Shown here piece by piece: positions 26,564 to 33,934 of a DNA stretch of 64,000 nt (the first letter of the stretch is position 1; every line of letters starts with the position of its first letter). The notes below the pieces were generated by a model. The model was not told where the DNA came from. It saw only the letters and a list, made by a program, of their open reading frames with translations, and searched no databases. Position numbers and translations under genes: made by a program. The stretch is from Bacillaceae bacterium S4-13-56 (GTDB taxonomy: Bacteria > Bacillota > Bacilli > Bacillales > JAWJLM01): positions 1 to 64,000 of the forward strand of contig JAWJLM010000011.1 in assembly GCA_040191315.1 (NCBI GenBank), given 5' to 3'.

Positions 26564-28039
26564 TTGTCTCAAGAAGATACACCATTATTTACGGGAGTTA
26601 AAGAACATGCACAGAAAAACCCCATTCAGTTCCACATCCCCGGTCATAAACGCGGTCGCGGAATGGACCCTGAATTCAAAAATTTCATAGGAGATAATGC
26701 ATTATCGATTGACTTAATTAATATAGGTCCTCTAGATGATCTTCATCATCCCCATGGAATGATACAGGAAGCGCAACAGTTAGCTGCAAAAGCCTTTGGC
26801 TCAGATTATACATTCTTTTCCGTTCAAGGAACAAGCGGTGCAATCATGGCTATGGTTATGTCTGTTTGTAAACCCGGGGATAAGATTATTGTTCCTAGGA
26901 ACGTTCATAAATCGGTTACCTCGGCAATTGTTTTTTCTGGTGCAACCCCCGTGTTTATTCATCCTGAAGTAGATTCTAGACTAGGGATTTCTCATGGTAT
27001 TGCACCTGAAGCTGTAGAAAAAGCGTTGAATCATCATCCTGATGCAAAGGGCGTACTTGTCATTAATCCAACCTATTTTGGAATTGCGGCAGATTTAAAA
27101 CGGATTGTAGATATTGCACACGAAAGAAATGTACCCGTTCTTGTAGATGAAGCTCACGGAGTCCATATCCATTTCCATGAGGATTTGCCAATGTCAGCCA
27201 TGCAAGCTGGAGCTGATATGGCGGCAACTAGCGTTCATAAATTAGGTGGTTCCCTTACCCAAAGCTCTGTGTTGAACTTAAGGGAAGGGCTCATTCATCA
27301 TGAACATGTTCAATCCATTTTATCCATGTTAACAACAACATCTACTTCCTATATCTTGCTAGCATCCTTGGATGTTGCCAGAAAACAATTAGCTACAAGG
27401 GGACAAGAATTACTTGACTATGCACTCTCTCTGTCAGACAAAGCAAGAAAAGCAATCAATGAAATTCCGCACCTCTATTGTGTTGGAGATGAAATTTTAA
27501 CATCAAGTGCTTCTTACGATATTGATCCAACCAAACTAATTATATCAGTCAAGCAACTCAATGTAACGGGATATGAGGTTGAATTATGGTTAAGAGAAAA
27601 TTATAACATTGAAGTAGAATTGTCTGACCTTTATAACATATTATGTTTAATTACACCTGGAGATATAGAGTCAGATGTGGATACCCTTATTCAAGCACTT
27701 TCTCATCTCTCCAAAGAATTAGAAAATCAGGCTAAAGCTGATTGGGATCAAGTGGAGGTATATATTCCGGAAATCCCACTGCTAGCTATTTCTCCAAGAG
27801 ATGCTTTTTATTCCGAAACAGAAATCATACCTTTAAAAGAGGCAGAAGGAAGAATAAGTGCAGAGTTTGTTATGGTCTATCCGCCTGGAATCCCTATTTT
27901 CCTTCCAGGAGAAATTATTACATTCGAAAATATTGACTACATTCGAAAAAATCTTGAAGCTGGTCTGCCTGTACAAGGACCAGAAGATGAAACCATTGAA
28001 AATATTAGAGTGATTAAAGAGCACAAAGCTTTTAGATAG
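26564..28039 (+). CDS. speA: Arginine decarboxylase, Orn/Lys/Arg decarboxylase family
   Basis: A 491-residue PLP enzyme of fold type I, close in size to B. subtilis SpeA. The PLP region shows VDEAHGVHIHF and the Schiff-base lysine in TSVHKLGGSLTQSS. It makes agmatine for polyamine synthesis. TTG at 26564 (MSQEDTPLFTG) is chosen since it lies eight bases after GAGGTG and gives the same start as B. subtilis SpeA. SR1P lies tail to tail with it. Confidence 0.93.
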   Translation: MSQEDTPLFTGVKEHAQKNPIQFHIPGHKRGRGMDPEFKNFIGDNALSIDLINIGPLDDLHHPHGMIQEAQQLAAKAFGSDYTFFSVQGTSGAIMAMVMSVCKPGDKIIVPRNVHKSVTSAIVFSGATPVFIHPEVDSRLGISHGIAPEAVEKALNHHPDAKGVLVINPTYFGIAADLKRIVDIAHERNVPVLVDEAHGVHIHFHEDLPMSAMQAGADMAATSVHKLGGSLTQSSVLNLREGLIHHEHVQSILSMLTTTSTSYILLASLDVARKQLATRGQELLDYALSLSDKARKAINEIPHLYCVGDEILTSSASYDIDPTKLIISVKQLNVTGYEVELWLRENYNIEVELSDLYNILCLITPGDIESDVDTLIQALSHLSKELENQAKADWDQVEVYIPEIPLLAISPRDAFYSETEIIPLKEAEGRISAEFVMVYPPGIPIFLPGEIITFENIDYIRKNLEAGLPVQGPEDETIENIRVIKEHKAFR

Positions 28040-28044
28040 AACAG

Positions 28045-28073
28045 AAAAGGACTGCTGTGGCAGTCCTTTTCTG
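28045..28073. terminator. Shared terminator, speA and SR1P gene
   Basis: AAAAGGACTGC-TGTG-GCAGTCCTTTT forms an 11-bp perfect stem between the convergent stops at 28039 and 28076, with an outer ACAG/CTGT pairing. Confidence 0.88.
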
Positions 28074-28075
28074 TT

Positions 28076-28189
28076 CTATTTGTTCTTTTTGCAATTACAG
28101 GATTCACTTGACGCATAAAGAACAGAAACCTTTTCATCTTCAAAAACTTCTATAATCCGTTGGCAATCTTGACAAACAATAGTCCCCAT
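28076..28189 (-). CDS. SR1P, GapA-binding small peptide
   Basis: A 37-residue peptide starting MGTIVCQDCQRIIEVFEDEK, with CxxC near the N-terminus and CNC near the C-terminus. This closely follows the SR1P peptide encoded by the dual-function SR1 RNA of B. subtilis, which binds glyceraldehyde-3-phosphate dehydrogenase GapA; SR1 also lies next to speA there. GGAGGG is seven bases from the ATG. A SigA-type promoter and an AAAGCGCTTT palindrome lie just upstream. The identification is strong from sequence plus location. Confidence 0.88.
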   Translation of the reverse strand: MGTIVCQDCQRIIEVFEDEKVSVLYASSESCNCKKNK

Positions 28190-28206
28190 TAAGAATCCCT
28201 CCCTAT

Positions 28207-28221
28207 TGTAAAGCGCTTTCA
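28207..28221 (-). promoter_or_regulatory. Catabolite-operator-like palindrome at the SR1P transcription start
   Basis: TGTAAAGCGCTTTCA contains the AAAGCGCTTT core typical of catabolite control (cre) sites but is one base longer than the cre consensus. It would lie a few bases after the predicted transcription start, where a bound repressor would block elongation. In B. subtilis SR1 is repressed by CcpN and less by CcpA. Confidence 0.5.
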
Positions 28222-28234
28222 TACCTTTAATCCT

Positions 28235-28263
28235 ATTATAATATGTCACATTTAATATTTCAA
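28235..28263 (-). promoter_or_regulatory. SigA promoter of the SR1P gene
   Basis: On the minus strand TTGAAA (28263-28258) and TATAAT (28240-28235) are exactly 17 bp apart, 45 bp ahead of the SR1P start. Confidence 0.8.
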
Positions 28264-28361
28264 GAACAAATAGTATGTCATATTAATTTTTTATGATGAA
28301 TATTATTGCTTTTTCTACATACTGATCAACTTTTAATTTAATTTCTTAGAAAACTCCTGAT

Positions 28362-28625
28362 TCGTTAAAGGGATTCTTGAAAACGTATTTTGCTTCTTAG
28401 GACATGATGTCGCGTTTTTAACCGAACCTCCTTCATCGATGTTGACTTATCGAATGAGAGGAGGGAGCCGACTCTAGTCGATAGGCTGCCCCTCCGAAAC
28501 AAGAAAAACACTTGTTTCTGCGAAGTAGCTCTAAGTAGCTTTCCTTTGTGCGATTACTTGGGGCAAAAACTTCGAAGATTACTCGATGATGCTTTTTCGC
28601 TGGGGCTAGACAAATTTTATGCTTT
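28362..28625 (+). repeat. Composite repeat: R3 fragment joined to long-form R1
   Basis: Bases 28362-28402 match the first 40 bases of R3 (CGTTAAAGGGATTCTTGAAA, CGTATTTTGC). They run into a module also seen reversed at 22.41-22.48 kb (GATGTCGC, ACCGAACCT, GATGTTGACTT, GACTCTAGTCGA), then a standard R1 body (28490-28625). It fills the gap between SR1P and the DUF3055-like gene; no ORF is seen. Confidence 0.78.
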
Positions 28626-28630
28626 ATCTT

Positions 28631-28663
28631 TAAAAAAAAAAAACGACCAGTTATTGGTCGTTT
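28631..28663 (-). terminator. Terminator after DUF3055-like gene
   Basis: AAACGACCA-ATAAC-TGGTCGTTT forms a 9-bp stem, followed on the minus strand by a run of about ten more T residues. Confidence 0.88.
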
Positions 28664-28677
28664 TTCACTTCCGATTC

Positions 28678-28977
28678 CTATTCATATTGTACACTTTCGT
28701 AACTTGCTGGTAGAGCTTCTTCAAAAAACATGGCCAACACCTTAGCCTCATCTAATGATTTTAGCTTAAATACACGGCAAAGGTGGTCAAGGTCATGAAG
28801 GTCACTTAAATCCAATAAAGCTGAACGTCCTGTTTGCATACAAATCACGAGAGGTTTTCCAAAAAACATTGTCGTATGGACAATTCCAAAATCATAACGA
28901 ACATCCTCAGTTGTAAAACCGACAAATCGAGTCTTCACATGTTCTTGTTCATCGTAGAGTCTTTGATAAAATTCCAT
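28678..28977 (-). CDS. DUF3055-like protein
   Basis: A 99-residue acidic protein starting MEFYQRLYDEQEHVKTRFVG. The central TEDVRYDFGIVHTTMFFGKPLVICMQTGRSALL (given in parts) resembles the DUF3055 family of Bacillales, which has no known function. AAAAGGAGG precedes the ATG. It has its own promoter, overlapped by an 18-bp palindrome, and its own terminator. Confidence 0.7.
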   Translation of the reverse strand: MEFYQRLYDEQEHVKTRFVGFTTEDVRYDFGIVHTTMFFGKPLVICMQTGRSALLDLSDLHDLDHLCRVFKLKSLDEAKVLAMFFEEALPASYESVQYE

Positions 28978-29030
28978 AATTATTACCTCCTTTTATTCAT
29001 ACAGCCTATTTTCAGAGAGTATTAATTACT

Positions 29031-29072
29031 ATTATAAGCTGCTTTATTGTGAAAAACAACACAAGTGTTGTT
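29031..29072 (-). promoter_or_regulatory. Promoter of DUF3055-like gene with an overlapping palindrome
   Basis: On the minus strand TTGTTT (29059-29054) and TATAAT (29036-29031) are 17 bp apart. AACAACAC-AA-GTGTTGTT at 29055-29072 is an 8+8 palindrome covering the -35 box, a natural repressor position. Confidence 0.6.
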
Positions 29073-29191
29073 AATTTCTACAAATGTTCACACATTCACA
29101 CTTTTATTTTTAAACCATGAAATCGTTGCCATAACGAGTAATTTAATGCTACCATAAGTAAAGCAGGAATTCTTACATAGGAGTGAGTAGA

Positions 29192-29623
29192 ATGGGGAAA
29201 AGTGCTTATATCTATTTAGTAGAAAATAGCAAACAACAAGAATTACAACTGGACGATGTAAAAGAGTTAATCAGCTATTATCAAGAAATTACATCAAAGA
29301 CAGGCGAGCAATTGCAATGGGAGTATAGTAAACACTCCTTCCCTTATACTGTAGAAGAACAAAAAGATCAGAATGGACATTACCTCATCCTTCGTGGTCA
29401 GGATGACCGCTATCATTACATCCTCATTGGTGTTGGGAGCGTAGTTAAACAAACAAAGGATGGAACCAATGAGCAATTCTATGTTCAACTTATGTTACCA
29501 GATAACTCTGAGCATGGTGATTTGGGTAAGGCCAATGAATTAGCTAAGTTTCTCGGAAAAAAACTTGAAGGTGAACTCCATTTATTTAATGGAAGGATTA
29601 TGTATTATTATAAACGAAAATAA
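29192..29623 (+). CDS. DUF1885-like protein
   Basis: A 143-residue soluble protein with the block LQLDDVKELISYYQEITSKTGEQLQWEY (shown in part: DDVKELISYYQEITSKTGEQ) and a C-terminal GKKLEGELHLFNGRIMYYY. This resembles the DUF1885 family of bacilli; no function known. The ATG at 29192 is eight bases after AGGAG; the GTG at 29183 overlaps that site. A long perfect terminator follows. Confidence 0.7.
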   Translation: MGKSAYIYLVENSKQQELQLDDVKELISYYQEITSKTGEQLQWEYSKHSFPYTVEEQKDQNGHYLILRGQDDRYHYILIGVGSVVKQTKDGTNEQFYVQLMLPDNSEHGDLGKANELAKFLGKKLEGELHLFNGRIMYYYKRK

Positions 29624-29647
29624 TGAATTTTCAAAATATTTTAGATG

Positions 29648-29682
29648 AAAAGGAGAAAGAATTTAATCTTTCTCCTTTTTTG
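29648..29682 (+). terminator. Terminator after DUF1885-like gene
   Basis: AAAAGGAGAAAGA and TCTTTCTCCTTTT form a 13-bp stem with a 6-nt loop and continue into T residues. Confidence 0.88.
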
Positions 29683-29707
29683 ATGCTTTTATTAATTGAT
29701 ACCAAGG

Positions 29708-30619
29708 TTAATTAGTTGGTGTTTTTATGAGTTTTGGATTTAATAATTCATATCCTTGTTCTCTAAGTCCTATAACGATATCCTCTAACGCTTCATTTGT
29801 CCATTCTCTATCATGCATTAATAAGTTGGCTCCTGGTTTTAGTAAAGAGTAAGGAACGTCAACTTCTGGTCCTTTTCCTGTGATCATAGCTTCCTTAAGC
29901 TTTTCAGCATCCATATAAGGTTTAAAATAATCATATCCATAGGTCCAATTCATAAGAAGCATGCCCTCTTCTTTCACAAACTGTTTAGCAAAATCAGTAT
30001 TAGTACCATTTGGTGCTCTGAAAAATCTTGGCTTCTCACCAATAATTTCCTCAACCAGACTACTTAACTCTTCAATTTCCTTTTGTTGTGCTTTATCATC
30101 AATCGTTCCTAAGTTCGTATGATTGTACGTATGATTGCCAATTTCAAATCCCATTTCATGGATTTCTTTTAAAATAGTCTTTTCTTCATCAGTATCCAGA
30201 AAGTGCCCATTTACAAAGAAGATGGCAGGAGCATTTAGTCCCTTTAACTTTTTTGCCATCTCTAAAGCGTATTTGTGTGGAGCATCATCAATGGTAAGGA
30301 GTGCAACCATCTCATTAGCATCACCAATAGGCTTAAAACTCCAGTCAGATGACATCTCATATTGGGGTTCAACCTCCACTACTACTTCCTCTTCTTGTGT
30401 TGGCTGGTTAATCTCTTGACTATCTTCATTTTCTCCATCGTGTATTTCTTCAACTTCATCAGTATTATCATTCGCATCAATATTATTATTTGTATTTTCA
30501 TTTTGCTCAGCGTGATCCACATTCGTACCATTACTGTTAGTGTGTACTGTGTCATTTCCCTCCGAATTACAACCTACTAAAACTACAACCATTGCAATTG
30601 CTAAGATCCAATTTTTCAT
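29708..30619 (-). CDS. Polysaccharide deacetylase (NodB) lipoprotein
   Basis: A 303-residue lipoprotein with signal peptide and lipobox VLVGC (about Cys17), a 70-residue Asn/Glu-rich linker, then a NodB-type deacetylase domain (about 100-290). Motif 1 is LTIDDAPHKYA (usual form TFDDGP), motif 2 NHTYNH, motif 3 RFFRAPNG and motif 5 LLMHD, so metal and catalytic residues are present. It likely acts on a cell-wall or other surface glycan outside the membrane. AGGAGGGAAAAAC precedes the ATG at 30619. Confidence 0.88.
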   Translation of the reverse strand: MKNWILAIAMVVVLVGCNSEGNDTVHTNSNGTNVDHAEQNENTNNNIDANDNTDEVEEIHDGENEDSQEINQPTQEEEVVVEVEPQYEMSSDWSFKPIGDANEMVALLTIDDAPHKYALEMAKKLKGLNAPAIFFVNGHFLDTDEEKTILKEIHEMGFEIGNHTYNHTNLGTIDDKAQQKEIEELSSLVEEIIGEKPRFFRAPNGTNTDFAKQFVKEEGMLLMNWTYGYDYFKPYMDAEKLKEAMITGKGPEVDVPYSLLKPGANLLMHDREWTNEALEDIVIGLREQGYELLNPKLIKTPTN

Positions 30620-30743
30620 GTTTTTCCCTCCTGAGTATGCCAAGCTGTATTCTAATTATAATCAAAATTTATAATCCTTCCTATCCTTTTTTTCTACTTT
30701 TGGTAAAATAAAAGAGATGGGATCACAGAAAGGTGTTTTTTTT

Positions 30744-31826
30744 ATGCTTACAAACATTAGACGAATTTTCCCGTTTGGGAGTCGCACTATAAAAACTGGA
30801 ATATCAGTGTTCTTCACTTCACTTTTATGTATGGCTCTCGACTTTCCAGTTATCTTTGCGGTTATTACTGCTATAGTAACCGTTGAAAATACCGCTGCCA
30901 ATTCAGTAAAAAAAGCACTTATTCGTTTCCCCGCTTCTGCACTCGGGGCTTTTATTGCTGTCAGTCTCTATGGTTGGTTAGGAATTACTCCCTTAACTTA
31001 CGCTCTTGCAACTATTTTGACTATTGGAGTTTGTTACAAACTAAAACTTTATGATGGAATATTGGTGGCAACCATAACAGCCGTAGCTATGATTCCCGGT
31101 ATGGGTGAGAATTATTTTGTTGACTTCTTTATACGTTTAGCCACTACAACCATTGGTATAGTAGTTTCATCAGCTGTAAATTTTGTTTTGCTTCCACCAA
31201 ACTATCTCATGCAAATTCAGAAAAGTTCATCTCAAAATTTCAGAAATGCTTCCTTGCTGTTTAAGGATATTGTACGTAAACATTTTCAAGCGGAAGAACA
31301 ACGATCATGGACAGAGCTACGAAGGAAATCTCAAAATCTGACTGAATCCATTGATAGAAATTACAGATGGCTACAATATCAGCGAGAAGAATGGAAATAT
31401 CATAAATACAAAAAAGAAGAAGCAAAAGAAATGCAACTACTACAGCACAAACTTCATGTTATTCGACAAGTAGCTTTTCATATAGGAAATTTAAATTATA
31501 TTAAAATATCAGGAGAATTATTTGATGCTTCCCAAAAACAATTAATCCTTAAAGCAGTGGATTCCATTTGTGATACCCTTTCTGATTCGGAGCATAGCTT
31601 TCCTAATGAACATTTTGATGATATATATCATGTTGACCTATTATTTTGGGAATGGAGAAAGGGTCATACCAATATTCATTCTTCAAGCAATTATCACCAT
31701 CACTTTGCCCCTGAAATCATGTTTTTATATGAAATATTATGCATTCATGATTTATCAGAAGAACTTTATACTCTTGAAAAGAGGCATCAAACAAATAAAA
31801 GAGAATTGCCCTTTCAACCAACTTAA
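30744..31826 (+). CDS. Aromatic acid exporter (ArAE/DUF939)-like membrane protein
   Basis: A 360-residue protein with about five to six N-terminal membrane helices (to about residue 145), then a cytoplasmic helical domain (about 155-350) containing QLLQHKLHVIRQVAFHIGNL. This layout fits the ArAE_1/DUF939 family (YqjA, YgaE of B. subtilis), related to aromatic acid exporters; substrate unknown. ATG at 30744 follows AAAGGTG. The frame upstream to 30717 lacks a ribosome site. Confidence 0.8.
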   Translation: MLTNIRRIFPFGSRTIKTGISVFFTSLLCMALDFPVIFAVITAIVTVENTAANSVKKALIRFPASALGAFIAVSLYGWLGITPLTYALATILTIGVCYKLKLYDGILVATITAVAMIPGMGENYFVDFFIRLATTTIGIVVSSAVNFVLLPPNYLMQIQKSSSQNFRNASLLFKDIVRKHFQAEEQRSWTELRRKSQNLTESIDRNYRWLQYQREEWKYHKYKKEEAKEMQLLQHKLHVIRQVAFHIGNLNYIKISGELFDASQKQLILKAVDSICDTLSDSEHSFPNEHFDDIYHVDLLFWEWRKGHTNIHSSSNYHHHFAPEIMFLYEILCIHDLSEELYTLEKRHQTNKRELPFQPT

Positions 31827-31956
31827 CTTCTTCTTTTCATTTTTGTAACAAATTGAAAACAATTCACGCCAAAGCAAAAAGGAATGGTACAATTTAAATG
31901 CCCTAAAAAAAGCGTCGAATTCAAATTGAATTTGAGGATATCGAAAGGAGAGAAGG

Positions 31957-32046
31957 GTGCTTCCTTGTTTGACTACCTTGACACCCGTTTATCATGAAAC
32001 TCCTACCCTTGATTTTGGTCTTCTTGTTACCAATCGTCGGATGTGA
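31957..32046 (+). CDS. Possible 29-codon leader ORF overlapping the lipoprotein start
   Basis: GTG at 31957 lies six bases after AAAGGAG, the only good ribosome site in this region. The frame (+1 relative to the lipoprotein) runs 29 codons and stops at 32046, inside the lipoprotein signal peptide. It could couple translation to the next gene or be a chance frame. Peptide not recognised. Confidence 0.35.
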   Translation: MLPCLTTLTPVYHETPTLDFGLLVTNRRM

Positions 32047-32368
32047 ACAAAAACATGTTACAGTTGATACAGTAGAATTAGAATTAAAACAGAATAATTA
32101 TGAGTTATTGTTTGTAACCAAAGCAAACATTTCAAAAAAACAAGAAGAATCTTACGTCGACGCTATTTTAGAATTAAGAATGGAATATGATGATTCATCA
32201 AAAGAAGAATCCAAAAAATTGACCGAATGGAAGCAAAACAGAATAAATGAGGTTCAAGTGTTCCCTACTCTAATTGTATTAAAGGGAGATCAAGAAATCA
32301 CCAGTGTTTTTGGGCCAAAGTCCAAAGATGAAATCCTTGAAACCCTTTCAAAAACTTTGATTCAATGA
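31994..32368 (+). CDS. Small lipoprotein with thioredoxin-like C-terminal pattern
   Basis: A 124-residue lipoprotein with signal peptide MKLLPLILVFLLPIVGC (Cys17). The remainder is charged; the segment VQVFPTLIVLKGDQEITSVFG has the beta-cisPro-beta look of a thioredoxin fold, but there is no CxxC, so redox activity is not supported. No ribosome site stands directly ahead of the ATG; the nearest is 44 bp upstream, positioned for an overlapping leader ORF. Family not recognised. Confidence 0.7.
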   Translation: MKLLPLILVFLLPIVGCEQKHVTVDTVELELKQNNYELLFVTKANISKKQEESYVDAILELRMEYDDSSKEESKKLTEWKQNRINEVQVFPTLIVLKGDQEITSVFGPKSKDEILETLSKTLIQ

Positions 32369-32393
32369 GTAATGGGAAGACAAGTATTGACGT

Positions 32394-32424
32394 AAAAGAC
32401 CGATCGTGATGATCGGTCTTTTTA
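32394..32424. terminator. Bidirectional terminator, lipoprotein gene and yphF
   Basis: AAAAGACCGATC-GTGAT-GATCGGTCTTTTT forms a 12-bp stem between two convergent stops. Confidence 0.88.
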
Positions 32425-33135
32425 ATTTGAATAAACAGGTTCTCCGTTTTTCAATACTATTTTTTCTGAATATGCAGGGACAATCGAATAATGATCTGTT
32501 AATAAATATCTTAGATCATCTCCTTCTTTATAAGAGTAATCCTTTTCCTTTAGTAATTGAAATATATCAGGTCTGTAATCAATGACCAGCTCACCACTTC
32601 CATTAATAAATACTGGAAGAGGATTTCCAGTATATGGACTAGAAACATATGGTTCATTATCCATTCCTAGTTGTTCATATTTTATTCGGAATACTGGTCC
32701 ACCAACCCTCTCTCCATATGGAGGATATTGGTTGCGTTGCCTATAGGTATCAATTTTTAAGTTGTATTCTCTTATTTTATCAGTCAATCTTAAATCAATT
32801 ACTTTTACAGTAGGGTCTGTTTCAGCGTGAATAATAACATATTGATAAACCCCACCTTTTTCAAAGGAGTTATCCGGTGGTTCAACAATTAATTGATATT
32901 CTCTTAATTTAGAATAATCAATTGGATACTTTTGAAAAATTGGGGTGTCTATATCCCGATTTTGGATAGGTAAATATCCCCCGGTTTCAGTAGAATATTG
33001 ATCTACTGCTTTCTGCATCATTTCCAATTGAACTTCATTAGGTCTTTGATTTTTAGAGTATTCTTCTTCAGGGTACATACAGCCTGTCAAAAGAATACTT
33101 GAAAGTAATAATAATACTAGTTTATTAAAGTTCAT
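32422..33135 (-). CDS. yphF: YphF-like lipoprotein
   Basis: A 237-residue lipoprotein with a signal peptide and lipobox LLTGC (Cys19). Recognisable segments include MMQKAVDQYSTETGGYLPI, YPIDYSKL and SPYTGNPLPVFINGSGELVIDYR (in parts). Size and position after yphE match YphF of B. subtilis, which has no known function. It is the last gene of the der-gpsA side of the cluster; spoIVA and hbs, which follow in B. subtilis, are absent. Confidence 0.85.
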   Translation of the reverse strand: MNFNKLVLLLLSSILLTGCMYPEEEYSKNQRPNEVQLEMMQKAVDQYSTETGGYLPIQNRDIDTPIFQKYPIDYSKLREYQLIVEPPDNSFEKGGVYQYVIIHAETDPTVKVIDLRLTDKIREYNLKIDTYRQRNQYPPYGERVGGPVFRIKYEQLGMDNEPYVSSPYTGNPLPVFINGSGELVIDYRPDIFQLLKEKDYSYKEGDDLRYLLTDHYSIVPAYSEKIVLKNGEPVYSN

Positions 33136-33186
33136 GTTGTTCGAGACAGTTTGGCTTGTCCCATCTAGCTCCTTTCCTTAGTATCG

Positions 33187-33384
33187 TTACATAGAAGGAC
33201 CACTAATTACTACATAAAAAATGATGAGACCAGATAAAATCATACATATATAAGCTAAAATTGTTGTCAATACTTGCAATACACCTTTTAATCTATACCG
33301 GCTCAACATAATCAAACCTATAGCGAGAAACATAAAAATAATCCCAGCAAAGGAGATATACATATTTAACATAGCTCGTGACAT
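33187..33384 (-). CDS. yphE: YphE-like small membrane protein (DUF2768)
   Basis: A 65-residue protein with two membrane helices (about 6-26 and 36-60) joined by a short basic loop (SRYRLKG). Size, topology and order next to yphF match YphE/DUF2768, function unknown. AAGGAGCG precedes the ATG. Confidence 0.83.
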   Translation of the reverse strand: MSRAMLNMYISFAGIIFMFLAIGLIMLSRYRLKGVLQVLTTILAYICMILSGLIIFYVVISGPSM

Positions 33385-33471
33385 ATAAAACGCTCCTTAT
33401 GTACAAAATACATCCAATATTCTAAACCACAAATATTATATCATACGGGTACGATACAGAGCCAAAAAAGA

Positions 33472-33504
33472 AAACCGAGATAACAGGGGCAATTATCTCG
33501 GTTT
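33472..33504 (-). terminator. Terminator after gpsA-spoVIF
   Basis: AAACCGAGATAA and TTATCTCGGTTT form a 12-bp perfect stem with a 9-nt loop. On the minus strand it is followed by TTCTTTTTT. Confidence 0.82.
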
Positions 33505-33605
33505 GACTAATTGGTACCCATCCAAGCAGCTTTGCATGATTTGTTGCTGCGATGTATTTTATGCCATAAGCTTTGAAATCGTATACTCAGACGCCTAAGA
33601 CAAGA

Positions 33606-33866
33606 CTATTTTTTTATCATTTTGTTTAAAGTGTTCATATCTAATGAACTTCCCTGTTGAATGATCATATTCACGATTTTATCTTCTTTCTCTTTTGAAA
33701 TATTCTTATTTGCCATTTGAGCTAACTGGCGTACTAGTTGGCGCACTGTTTTTTCGTCTTGTAAATTAGCATTTTTAACTTGATCGGCTACTTTAAAAAT
33801 CTCATCAGGTTTGATACTTGATTTTTTTTCAATATGGTCAAATAGATTCTTTTGAAATCCGCTCAT
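33606..33866 (-). CDS. spoVIF: Stage VI sporulation protein F-like (SpoVIF)
   Basis: An 86-residue helical protein. The pattern DHIEKKSSIKPDEIFKVADQ, LQDEKTVRQLVRQLAQMANK and ISKEKEDKIVNMII follows SpoVIF (YjcC) of B. subtilis, a late sporulation factor affecting coat assembly through GerE-dependent genes. AGGAGGAG precedes the start. It sits between gpsA and yphE, a location different from B. subtilis yjcC. Confidence 0.8.
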   Translation of the reverse strand: MSGFQKNLFDHIEKKSSIKPDEIFKVADQVKNANLQDEKTVRQLVRQLAQMANKNISKEKEDKIVNMIIQQGSSLDMNTLNKMIKK

Positions 33867-33934
33867 TTCTTCTCCTCCTTGCGTTTCGCGTTCAATTCAG
33901 TATATGCAAGGAAGAGACTAGTGTGAGTCTTTGT

